This document shows positions 37,822 to 48,298 of a stretch of 64,000 nt of DNA, one piece after another (the first letter of the stretch is position 1; each line of letters begins with the position of its first letter). A model generated the notes under the pieces. The model was not told the origin of the DNA and did not search any database. It worked only from the letters and a program-made list of their open reading frames with translations. The stretch is from assembly GCF_007655135.1 (NCBI RefSeq), contig NC_045131.1:8742001-8806000 (forward strand), given 5' to 3'. The position numbers and the translations under genes are program-made. The stretch comes from Punica granatum. Lineage: Eukaryota > Streptophyta > Magnoliopsida > Myrtales > Lythraceae.

Positions 37822-38329
37822 TTAGAGGGCAAGTACAAAGACTGGCAGAAGAAGTTGCATCCTGACCTTGTCCATACTAAATCTGAGATATGCTTTTGTT
37901 TTCATAGATCTCAGGCGAAGAGTTCTTCCGATATTTATTTTTAATAGCTTTGCTGCATTTCCACTACAGCGAGAAAAAGAGTATGCTGCTGAACAATCTG
38001 CTCGGGTAATTGATGCACATCGAACGCTTAGCAATCCGCTGCCAAGAGCTATATATGTTGTAAGTTCAATCTCAGCTTGTTTGCATAAAGTTGCAGGTAG
38101 AACCTTGAGGGTCAACATGCTAGTTCAGTATGTTGATGCTTGTAATTCCTTATATTGATGCTTGTAATTCCTTATATTGATGCTTGTTTGAGTATGTCAT
38201 ATTTCTCACATTAATTTGGTGCCACTAATGACTTTATATATGAACTGCCTCGTTTCTTCACAGCTAAAGCTTGAAGGTGTAAATGTTGATGAAGAAGAAA
38301 CAGTTTCAGAGCCAGAACTGTTGAGTGAG
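37822..38329 (+). pseudogene. HSCB: Captured fragment of HSCB (mitochondrial Fe-S co-chaperone)
   Basis: Three blocks read as HSCB in the right order and orientation. 37822-37887 gives LEGKYKDWQKKLHPDLVHTK with the J-domain HPD motif. 37970-38059 gives REKEYAAEQSARVIDAHRTL and on to RAIYV. 38264-38329 gives LKLEGVNVDEEETVSEPELL. Blocks 2 and 3 keep good splice sites (CTACAG|, |GTAAGT, CACAG|, |GTATGC), so genomic DNA with introns was copied, not mRNA. After block 1 the expected donor reads GAG|ATATGC, which looks like a damaged GTATGC. The presequence, the first part of the J domain and the C-terminal IscU-binding helices are missing. HSCB/Jac1 delivers the Fe-S scaffold to HSP70. A transcript could still splice blocks 2-3; function is unlikely. 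Confidence 0.85.
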
Positions 38330-38986
38330 GTATGCCATAAAGTTTTTGGGTGGATCCTTCTCTGTTGTTATATGCACGAGATGTATATGTTTTAGAATGG
38401 GAATTTATTTGTACTGAAGATCGAATTGCGGGAAGCAATTTTTTTGGAGGCTATGCAATTCTAACTAGGAGTGTGGATATGGGTTGCAAACATGAGCTGC
38501 TGATGGTGATGGATTTTGTGTGTTATTTTTCATATTCTTTTGACTGTCTCCGCTTATCCGCACGAGAGTCGTCATTCTCGCATCGGATACAAGCAACTTA
38601 ATAAATCTGCCTTCCCTGTTTAGTTGTTTTGTCGAAAACTATTTGATAGGGGGAAAAGCAGTCGATGAATAATGATGCTGACTGCTGTTTATTGTGTAGT
38701 CTCTATTCAATGTCCTGCAAGTGGAGAATGAGCACGATCAGACAGACCTGATTACCACTCAGCATTGAAGTACTATCAGTTGTTGGAGGGATTTCCACTC
38801 ACAAAGGGCTGCTTGACTGCTTCCCAGGTACCTTTTCCCTAACTCCTTCCCTTTTTTTTGTAACAAAATTTTTGCTGCTATTAGTCGTCGTTCTAGAATG
38901 AGTCGTTCTGGACTGAGTTGATCAGTTAAGCCATGTTTGTGTTAGAATTGTTAAGTGAGTGACTGTTGAGTTTGGGTTGAACAGAT

Positions 38987-39154
38987 ATGGCCTCTGCAAG
39001 TGGATCTGGTAGTGCATCGGCTAATAATACTAGGGTAGTTGTCAAATCTAGAAAAAATGCAACTGGAGTTAGAGATGATCCGGCATGGGCACACGGTTAT
39101 GAAGTTCCAGGAGAAAGACCAAAGATTAAATGCAAATACTATAACGATATTTGA
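38987..39154 (+). pseudogene. Truncated hAT transposase start (BED zinc-finger region)
   Basis: A 55-codon frame starts MASASGSGSASANNTR and continues VRDDPAWAHGYEVPG, then IKCKYYNDI before TGA. DPAW followed by a cysteine-containing KIKCKY stretch is the usual start of a BED finger in hAT transposases. The second cysteine of the expected CxxC pair is replaced (CKYY) and the frame stops there, so the finger and catalytic core are absent. Confidence 0.7.
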
Positions 39155-39296
39155 GTTATGATTTGGATTTTGAACCTTGAATTTCGATAATTTGTAACGA
39201 TATTTTGAGTTTTTATGACTTATTGTTGATTTGTTGGTTTGTGTTTTTATTTGAATGAACAAGAATTAATTTTTTTGCTCAGAAAAGTATGTTACG

Positions 39297-39328
<32 letters not shown>

Positions 39329-39594
39329 TAATTACAGGTAGAATCTTACGATTCACGATTCGAATCGCGATTCATGATTCTACGACCCTCGACCGATTCT
39401 AGGTAGAATCGCGATTCTGACAACCTTGGTACTGATTACTGAGATTGAACTGTTATACTTCAAAACCGACTGCACTTCTTTTTACCCGGGAAGAAAGGGG
39501 AAAACTGAGAGGGTATATATAAGACCCGATTTTTATTTGATATATAGAATTAGGACCTGCTTTCATGCCTTGACTCTTGCAGATGAGAGAAGTA

Positions 39595-42500
39595 CTAGAC
39601 GTTCTCATCTGATCCATTATCGCCATTTCCATCGTTCTTCAAGAACCTGTTTAACCATCCTGCAGTAACTCCAAAATGTAGCACTTTGTCTGCAATTCCT
39701 GGGAATAAGCTGCCAATCTTGTTCGACGAATGGGTCCGACCATTGCCTTGACCACCACCAGGAACCACCATAGTCAAGTTCATGTCCTTGTTTGGATTTC
39801 CATGCGCGGTGATGGCAGATTCGCTCGGCTTTTCTTCAGAGTTAGGGTTTTTAGAGTAGTTCACCGTGGAGGAGCTAGGGCTTTGAACAAACTTAGGACT
39901 AGCTTTCTCCTCACTAGTTTTGACCTCACAGCTGTCCAAATTGGTCTCAATCCCGTTGCTCTGCTTCTTAGACTCTCCATTGACCCCTGAGAAGTCTTTG
40001 TTTGAGGCTTCCCCAGGCAGTATATTGTCCCAGTCCACCTCGGGAGTACTTGCATCTGGAAAGAGTTCGAGCAGATGCTCACCCACATAGATTCCATTTG
40101 TTCTCGTTGTTGGAGCACTCATCAGGTTGATCATGTCACTCCTGGAACTAATACCTTTATAGCCTTCACTTGGATCCTGGCATGAGCTCGCGAACCCTGG
40201 CCTTGCTAGGGTTTGCGATGGTCCTGGAAGACATTCCATCGGATCCTGCAACCTCCAAGGTGGAAACTCCCGACTTCCGACAAAGAAAGTGTCTCCGTGG
40301 GGATTGGCTGGCCCATAGAGAAGACTGTCGAGGTCGATCTGAGAGGGCGGAACCTCGATGTCTTTAAGGAATAAAAAGCTATCATTTCTAATCCAAACTG
40401 GCAGATTGGCATCATAGTCCTCGTCTTCCCGTTCCCAAGGAATCTTAAAAAGATCATCATCCCTGTCATCCTTCTGTCGGTAATAATCAGCTAGAGTTCG
40501 GATCTTCTCCTTAAGAGGAGGTGCTTCTAAGGGTTTAGAGCTTCTACCAATACATTCCTGGGAAAGATCGGGACCGGAGGTTTTCCCAGGATTGCTCCTT
40601 GTTCTCCAAAGTAAAATCTCCTCCACTGAAGTCTTCTTTATCCGCTTTGATGCTCCCTCTCCAATCAGAATTTTCCCACTCTGGTAAATTCTGTCCACAT
40701 CGTAGTTGCTGAGTGCAAAGTTGGTGACTGCTTTGGGGCCTTTCAACCTTATCGCTGCAACATCATAGGCTCTTGCTGCTTCCTCTTCTGTGGCTGCAAA
40801 AGATTTTCATTCAAGAAGGAGGATGATATTGGACTGAACACATGATTTATCGGCTAAATATTTTTATCATCCCCAAATTTTTTCAACAAGCAATGAAATT
40901 ATCCATTTCCATGAAAATTAAAAATGTAGTCAACTGGACATCTCACCCCACTACACAAAGGCAAAAGAGGACTAATTGTGAATCCTCGGCAAAGTTGTAG
41001 TTTTCAAAAACTGTATCAGTTTTTATCTTCACATCCAGGAAAAGACATTAAGGCGGGTCCACCAGCTAAGTTTACGGAAAGGATGTTAGAATGTTTATAG
41101 AAGGAAGGAGTTTCCATATTTTTTTGGGTGAATGACGAGTTTCCGATATTCTTAAAAGAATATTTAGCATAAGAGAAATGATACGATACATAAAACGAAG
41201 CGAAAAGGGCGTAGGGCTTACTGAATATTCCCAAGTATACCATTCTTTGTCCTTTGCTTTTCCCAAGCCGAGCTTGCCATTTCTTCCTGTCATGACTCCT
41301 GCAATTTGAAAACTTTGGTTATGGATATATGTCGCACACGGATAATTATGCCCACGCATATTTCATATATAGACGTATATATTATGGGTGTTGTGTCTAA
41401 ATTAATATACCTGGTAACTCCTCGGAATTTGGAGGTAAACTTTGCGAAGCCTTTGCTCATCCTGAAGGTAAGTTTTGAACATGTCTGTTTTCAGATATTT
41501 CATCATAGATAGCATACATTAAGAACTTCAGGAACCTATTTGTACAAGCCATGCAAAAAGTTTTTGTCAAAAACTTCATACGAAAATTGATTGATCAGAC
41601 ATTCGATTTTCTCGTTTATTTTCTGGCCTTGCATTAGTATATACCATTAACAGATATTTTATGCCATTGGTGATCACTTCTTAGATTTCAACGATCAAAT
41701 TTCAGATTATAGACATATCACATTGTCAAAATTTATTTTGTGAACCATTGATTTATGAGTCTACCAAACGTACTCACCTTTTAATGGTGAGGATATATTC
41801 GGATTTTGAAAAGTCACTCATCTCCTCCAATTCCTTCTCATAGTCAGGAAGCTGCACAATTTGAAGGCAAATATTGGTGACATCACTGATTAATCTCTAC
41901 CAAGAAAGGAAGATATTATTTAATAAATGTTAAATTGATTTTTATCCTAATAGATTTTAATAATAATTAAAGCATTTATGAAAGTAAAATATCTACCGGG
42001 AAATTAGTGGGAGTGGACGGACCCCATAATTTAAGAGCCCCCAAATCGTAAGCCCTAGCCGCCTCTTCTTCGGTATCATATCCACCTATAACCACAGTTT
42101 TTTAGCTTTACCCACAGGAAAAAAAGAAATAAAGAAATTAAAAAAAAGGAGAAATCTTCTCGATATTATCGAAAGAAATCTTGTAAAAATGGAAAGGCTA
42201 TGTTATGTAAGGCAACATAAACCTAGTTATACTAGGTAGACAAATTAACATGCTCAACAACTTACCAAGATAAACTGCAACTCGATGTCCCATGCAGATT
42301 ACAAAGGCAAAACATGGTTAGAAACATGGAAAACATGACACTGAAAACCGGTTATAATATGATTGCAATCAGATCTAGTTCGACAGAATTACCTGTCTTC
42401 GCTTTTCCATTCGGATTAGATTTATCCCACACATACGCTTGATATTGTCCTGATGAATACCTGCACGATCCATTGATTTATTTATTATTTTAGTAGTTAT

Positions 42501-43307
42501 CTCTATCACGAGAAGTTAATATATTCCATTATGTCATTGTCTAGGGGGAAAAACAAAGTTTGATATGCGTAGTGAGTTAACAAGAAGATCAACCTGCTTA
42601 CTCCCCGGTAAGCTATGTCCCTGTCGAGAGAACTTTGTGATCTTTTGCGGTTATTCCTGCTTCCACTGCTTTGCGCAAGATCATCATCTTCACCATTATT
42701 AACTTGGGTTCCTTCATTTGGGACAATATCATTTCTGTCGAGAAATAACACATAATCGTTTAATTAATGAAACACTCATGTAATCGATCGTACGCAAGCA
42801 GAAGAAATATTAATGAAACACTTATATATTCAATCGTTCGTAAGCAGAAGAATTATTAATCATGGGGAGAAATTTTATAGTTGAACCTAGTGGTTGTTTC
42901 CTTAGGATTTTGTTCTGTGATCACTGCATGCTCAAGTGAACTGTTTAACTCCATCGTGGCGGTGTTGTTGCTAGAGCCGCCCGCTGCTTTCGAAAGTTTA
43001 TTAGCTCGACTTTTCAGGATTGTAGACATCGAAGGTTGTGTGATTTCTTGGCTGCAATTGCTGTGGAATCTAGGGGAACATCGAAGTCCCGCTGAAGATG
43101 ATCCAAGCTGTGAATTATTGTTCTCTAAGATTGATGGTGAGGGAGCTTGGTTCTGGTTTGATGCTGGTTGGCTCGAATTTTTGGGCTTGTGCACAGACCG
43201 ACCTAAAGACTTAAACCTCCTGTTCTAACGAGAAGATTGTTATTAACAAATTGTAAGGATACATACATACACATCGAAATGAAGGATTAAAAAGATTTAC
43301 CATGCAT
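39595..43307 (-). CDS. Double-AP2 transcription factor, copy B, with altered start
   Basis: Ten exons parallel copy A: 43301-43307, 42887-43202, 42594-42734, 42393-42460, 42266-42274, 41997-42085, 41778-41851, 41411-41461, 41222-41298 and 39595-40793, giving 676 residues if translation starts at ATG 43307. The 9-nt microexon encodes VYL here. Repeat 1 runs from [20 protein letters not shown] to [20 protein letters not shown], and repeat 2 from [19 protein letters not shown] to [20 protein letters not shown]. The C-terminus keeps the [16 protein letters not shown] tail. The codon aligned with copy A's ATG is AAG, so the original start is lost; the next in-frame ATG is seven codons on. Every splice junction is GT-AG, including the one that is GC in copy A. 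No stop or frameshift was found, so it may still be functional. Confidence 0.85.
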
Positions 43308-45315
43308 GCTTCTTAATTGTCTGTCCTTCTTCTCTGTAAAGGCTCATATTCCTGGAATGGTTAGAATTGCATGTATTACCAATAATGACTGTAGAATTTG
43401 GCAACTGAGAGCTGCTAAATAGTAATTAATAATGCGACAGCTTTGCACATATTAGAGTAATTAGAAAGCAATTAATGATGAAAGACTTTCACTTTAACAA
43501 CATGCCAAATATTTTTTTCCTTATCACCAAAAAGATACATATGCATATCTATATTTATTTTTTCAGAAATTCCATTTGAGGTTTTACTCTGTTCATTAAT
43601 CAAATTTTACATGGTTTTCGTAATATCTTCATAATAATAATAATTTTAGAAATATATCTAGTTTTTGGGTGGACTAGATAAACTACTAATCAAATGCAAC
43701 AGGATAGTGTTTGCTGACATGTATACATTTTTGTAACCGCATTTTGCGCACTATAAAATCGATATATATGTGCCAAAATGGCCCATTGATGGTAAAAGTA
43801 TTTTCAGTTAGTTGTGTATCTCCATGTGCAGATTGTAAGATGGCTCCAAACGTGCAGATTTCTCCAACAGATTGTGCCCCATATTTATACACGTACATGC
43901 TTCTGAAGAAATCATAATGCACAAAACCCTCATTCGTTAATAAAGAGAGACACTTGTACATAGTAGGCAGTCGTTGCAAAAGATGATTGTGTCATTCTTA
44001 TACATATGCATGACAATTTTTGACATGATTACAACTTATAAGATATTATTAATGGTTGAATATGCTAGGGGTGGTATTTCAATGGTCTATGATGTCTAGC
44101 TAGTCGATTACACCCATGAGCAAATGTGTCGATCGTCTTCATATACGCTACAATATAAAAGCATCAACAGGCTTGAAAGGACTTCATTAACAATCAAGAT
44201 AATGTTCATTAAATTATTGTCATCCATTTTTGTCATCTATTCTCTTATAAAATGGAGGGCTAAGATATATATGATCGGCTAGATACGCTTTTTATTTGTT
44301 ATTGTTATATTAACTAATTAACGGTCATCTACCGTCCTTATAATAACGAACTCTATATATAGAGGTTTTGATTAAGTACTCTCTTCTTCTTTTTCCCCAA
44401 AGATTTTACATAATACCTGAGCCTTCAAAGACATGTATTACTCAAACATGAGACAAGGAGCCAGTAAAATAACAAAAATAAATACTAGCTAAAGACATGA
44501 CAAGTTCAAACATGCATGTTTGGGCATATCAAATTTATCTAAACTATACAAATGTGCTCACCGGAAAGCGATCTCAATAACCATGAGAAAATAAGTCTAT
44601 TACCAACCCAACGAGATTGATTACCACCTTCCTAAAATCTACATGCATGCAACCTCAATGTTGTATATATGTAGAGAAACACTCTATATCCGACCAAATC
44701 CACAGAAGTAATCAATTGCGATCGGCGGCTCGAGAGACCAAAACCTTCAGGAAATCGACTCAACAAAGCAAACATGTCCCATTTATGAGGAAGAATATCA
44801 AGAAAAAAATAACCAAATATTGGAAATTGCAGAAGCAGAATTGATTGATCAATCACCAACCGGATCTACTGGAGCTGGTCCCACTTGAGAAGTCCAACCT
44901 TCTGCAATTCGTCCTCTGACCTTCACCTGTTGCTGTCTCTCTGACTGTCTCTGTCTAAAATTCAGAGCTCCCACACAGGTATTCCGATTATCGGGTCAAT
45001 GGTCCAACCCGGATGCCCGTTTATTCCCCTCTCGCTCTATCTCTGCATCGAGTCTTGAAAAAAAAATATTCAATCAGTATTACTCATCTACTATAAATGA
45101 ATAACTTCCAATCAAGTCTAAAATTGAGAATATGTAAAACTATTATGAAATCAGTTTCTCATCATCTAACATTCTAATTGGTTATTACTCAGCGAAGTAA
45201 ATGAGTAACATGCACTCACCCAATGTCTTCTCCAGGTGACCTGTCTACAAGTGGTCATTTTGGTTGTCAACCCTTTTTTTTGTATTGCGAGGCTATCATT
45301 GCCTGCGGGGTACTT

Positions 45316-45321
45316 CACGTG
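45316..45321. promoter_or_regulatory. G-box conserved between AP2 upstream blocks (copy B)
   Basis: CACGTG in the context CTTCACGTGGTCC matches the site at 36503-36508 in unit A. Confidence 0.4.
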
Positions 45322-45999
45322 GTCCCGGGGCCCTCTCCTTACGATGGCGCGTTCAATCGAGATCGTTGTCATATCATATGATTCAATTCTTACATGCTAC
45401 GATCAGACGACTGGCACTTCATGCTTTCCTGTACGCTTAATTTCAGTCTGCTTATCCAGCCTGTAATAACCTATCTCCACGTCATCGAGATAAGCAACGA
45501 GGGGTCCCACTTCACTGCCCCCGGCCCCACTGCCACCCCTGTCAACCTCAGTCTCAGTTAGTCAACTTCGTAAAGAACGAGGTCAGTTTTTTGTTAATAT
45601 AGAGCCAAAGCTGCCTTTTGTTTCTTCTGCATTGTTCACCGACCCCCCTCATGCGCATTAAAACTCGTCGACTAAGGACCTCTTGGTGTAGTTTTGGTGA
45701 CAATGCAGGGGCATTTTGGCACTCATCAAATATCCAAGGCCGAGGGTGACAAATGAGCGGTGACTACAAATAGCACGACTTCAGCAAAAAGTATTTTTTC
45801 ACGTTTCATGAAGATGTGATTTCAAGCTCGTTTACTTCTTGTTTGGTTCTTACTGTCACGCACATTCGTGATTTTCATTGATCTCTAGATATCACAGCTG
45901 TACATAGAGAAAATTCCAGGCCCACGAATTGGAGGCCCAATAATTAATCATACGGGCCACAAAGGGCCCAATTAGGACGACCGGATTAATGTTTCTCAA

Positions 46000-46155
46000 G
46001 AAATTTTTTTTTTTTCTATTTTAGATTAGATTACTAACTAGGTTATTGACATAGAAGCGGAGATGAAGAGATAATAAAGGGACAGAAAGACGAGAATCGA
46101 ACGCAAGACCTCTTATTCCGCATCCTTGGATCATGTCTCTAGCCATTCAAGAACT
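46000..46155 (-). repeat. tRNA-derived SINE with poly(A) tail
   Basis: On the minus strand an A-box-like ATGGCTAGAGAC is followed by the B-box GCGTTCGATTCTCG and about 80 bp of unrelated sequence. It ends in an A run, seen as T at about 46005-46016 on the plus strand. The arrangement is that of a SINE inserted in reverse. Confidence 0.6.
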
Positions 46156-46344
46156 CAAACTCGCAAAGATCCATTATACGTTCTAGAAGAAACTGTGACA
46201 CGGAAGATCCTACAAAGAAAATTCCCCATTAAATCAAAAAACCAGTTGAGATTGAAACACTGGTAGATCATATTTCCGTAACTCCGATTTTGCCCGAGTC
46301 ATTTTCCGGTCTATAATATCAAATTGCAAGGAGCCATTCCATCT

Positions 46345-46505
46345 TTCCACGTCAGAAATGATGTCGGGTGCCCCACCTTACGGCATGTCCACCTCTCACT
46401 GTGCGAGTCAACTTGCAATAATGGACGAAATCATTCGTGCAAATAGAGCCATAGCTGCCCTTTTGTTTCTTCTGCAATTGTCCACCGACACTTCCATGCA
46501 TGAAC
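46345..46505. repeat. Third, partial copy of the AP2 upstream block
   Basis: Segments such as CCATAGCTGCC followed by TTTTGTTTCTTCTGCA and CATGCATG match 36785-36835 in unit A and 45605-45655 in unit B. The preceding CCACGTCA and GCCCCACC segments match in order. The copy breaks off at 46505, where a T-rich tract begins. Confidence 0.6.
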
Positions 46506-47190
46506 TTTTTCTTTTCTTTTTTTTAATGAAAGGTTCGGTTCATTTCATTTCATTAGTAACAGATTTACATAAGAAGACATCGAATTCATAGATAGCCCCA
46601 CCAACATAAAACACAGAAAAAAGTATACACGGCGTAAGAATCCGTTCGATCGTATGACAAAAAACCTACTGACACATACACAGTTATAAAATGTGGGTTG
46701 CGGACACTGAGACATTGTAACCCGACAAAGGGAGAGCTTTTACTATGGCCTATAGACCACACTTGCCGATGCCGGAGTCTCGATCCGAACTTACATCCTG
46801 TGCCTTATGGGTCTATTGCCGTACGAGCCCAGAACAGTATTATTCGAACCACAAGCCAATGGGCCCAACAACCCGATGAGCCCCGGAGACCAACCACAAC
46901 CCCTGCACCAGCCCGAAGCCCGAGATCCACCGACCGGCACCTAGGACAAAGACCTGCACGGTAGGACGCAATCCTTTCTGGCACCCACTCCAATCCCATG
47001 CTCCTCTTAGTTCTAGGTGGCGATGATGAAGGAACTCGCTCGGATTTGACCGGATCTACAAAGAAATCGCCAAAAAAACAGCCACATCGAGCCCAAACCA
47101 GTCAGATCTGGACCGCAACTGAAGGCTCAAGACTGGACTCGAGCGGATCGACCTCAGATCTCCGCTAGGCTGGTCAGAGATGGAAGCCCA
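46506..47190 (-). mobile_element. Possible retroposon interrupting the third block
   Basis: A T-rich start on the plus strand (poly-A on the minus strand) is followed by AATGAAAGGTTCGG and about 650 bp of unrelated sequence. ATGCATG occurs at both borders (about 46497 and 47192) and block-like sequence seems to resume afterwards. No reverse transcriptase was seen. Ends are tentative. Confidence 0.3.
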
Positions 47191-47249
47191 ATATGCATGC
47201 TGTAATTTTTTGGAATTTACGTCGATCGATTACTGTAAATTTTTGGAGG

Positions 47250-47370
47250 GGAATTAGCACAAAACCAGGATTACTTTGCTACCGACGAAGGTTCGAGTCG
47301 GGACAGTGAACGTGCAAGGTGTAGATCACGTGGCTTCATTGTTAACCCATTCCATCAACCCAGGGAGAGT
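47250..47370 (+). repeat. Weak SINE candidate
   Basis: A B-box-like AAGGTTCGAGTCGGG near 47290 follows an A-box-like TTAGCACAAAACC by about 30 bp. The tail is unclear. Confidence 0.25.
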
Positions 47371-48298
47371 TTGAACTTTATATAGTATTTTACGGCGTTT
47401 GTTTATAGAGATTGTAAAAGTTAACCATTGTAATCATTTGCTCGAGTTAGAACTTTACAGTTTACATTCAAAGCAGATGGAATGATTAAATTACAATGGA
47501 GATTACTATCGTGAGACCCATAATCATCTCTAAAAAAATAAATCATATATTATATTATCACCAATGTTCCCCGTAATCCAATATATTTTACCAAACACAA
47601 CGACCTCACATTTTAACTTATAACCTAGGAAGAGAAATTTCATAGTTAAACTTTCCTCCAATCTTCACATTCCATGTTATCTAACAATACTCGAACCAAA
47701 CGCGCCTTGAGAATAAACCGAACTTGTAATCCTTGACACTATGTTCTTTCTTTCTTTCTTTCACTGTCGTAACCGAATCATTTCGAAAACAGAAGACAAA
47801 TTCCAAGCCCGCAAATTCAAAGGCCCAGTTGGGTGTTGCACGAGATGTCGGCCCACTGAGGAGCCCAATGGGCCTGCCAGATCATCACTGACCAAAAAAT
47901 CCGTGTATCTGCATCTGCATCAACACCCCGGACTAGGAAATTTCCGGTGAAATTATCTGCACAAGATTGCTCTTGATTTTTTGCAAAGTTATCTCGGGCA
48001 GCAGGATCGAGCTTCTGGTTCGACTCGGGAGCGTTTCGATATCCTTCATAAACCGCAACATGTGTGGTCTTGCAGGTCGCAAAATATTCCAACTAAGCTA
48101 GAACAGGAGCTTAATTATGCTGGAAATCTTTAGGATCAATTTAAACGAACCTCTCACCATTTTCTCTTTCACACTAGATTCTTTACGAATTATCGAGAAC
48201 CCGAAACCTAAACCAGGATTCGATCTTAAACTTTTCTTTTTTACAAAGAAAGCTTCAAGTGAAAAAAATGAGAACACAAAAACTGAATAATCCTGTGT

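Larger units (their letters stand above)
37326..39428 (+). mobile_element. hAT-type DNA transposon carrying an HSCB gene fragment
   Basis: The ends form 23-bp terminal inverted repeats (37326-37348 and 39406-39428) that differ at one base. Both begin CA-GGTTGTCAG when read inward, with T or A at the third position, the CARGG-like start of hAT elements. An 8-bp direct repeat, GTACTGAT, flanks the element (37318-37325 and 39429-39436), the hAT target-site length. GAATCG/CGATTC motifs are repeated many times just inside both ends, as hAT subterminal repeats often are. The 2103-bp interior holds HSCB exon-like pieces, a BED-finger transposase fragment and a (TA)n tract at about 39298-39326. No full transposase is present, so it is non-autonomous. 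Confidence 0.88.
39471..45775. repeat. Tandem duplication unit B (AP2 gene plus upstream block)
   Basis: This is the partner of 31705-36960. It is longer mainly through extra sequence in the upstream part, for example at about 45055-45225 where unit A has none. Confidence 0.8.
43308..48298. other. AP2-B upstream region and spacer to the receptor kinase
   Basis: It holds the inferred AP2-B leader, the block shared with unit A (about 44865-45775), a third partial copy of that block (46345-46505), SINE-like elements and a possible retroposon at 46506-47190. No family-like gene was found; small frames at 44617-44844 and 47817-48092 are not supported. Confidence 0.5.

Noticed and set aside
37370..37825. 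Overlapping frames on both strands near the left end of the hAT element
   Set aside because: They arise from the subterminal GAATCG repeats and a Pro/Ser-rich stretch; only the HSCB blocks match a protein family.
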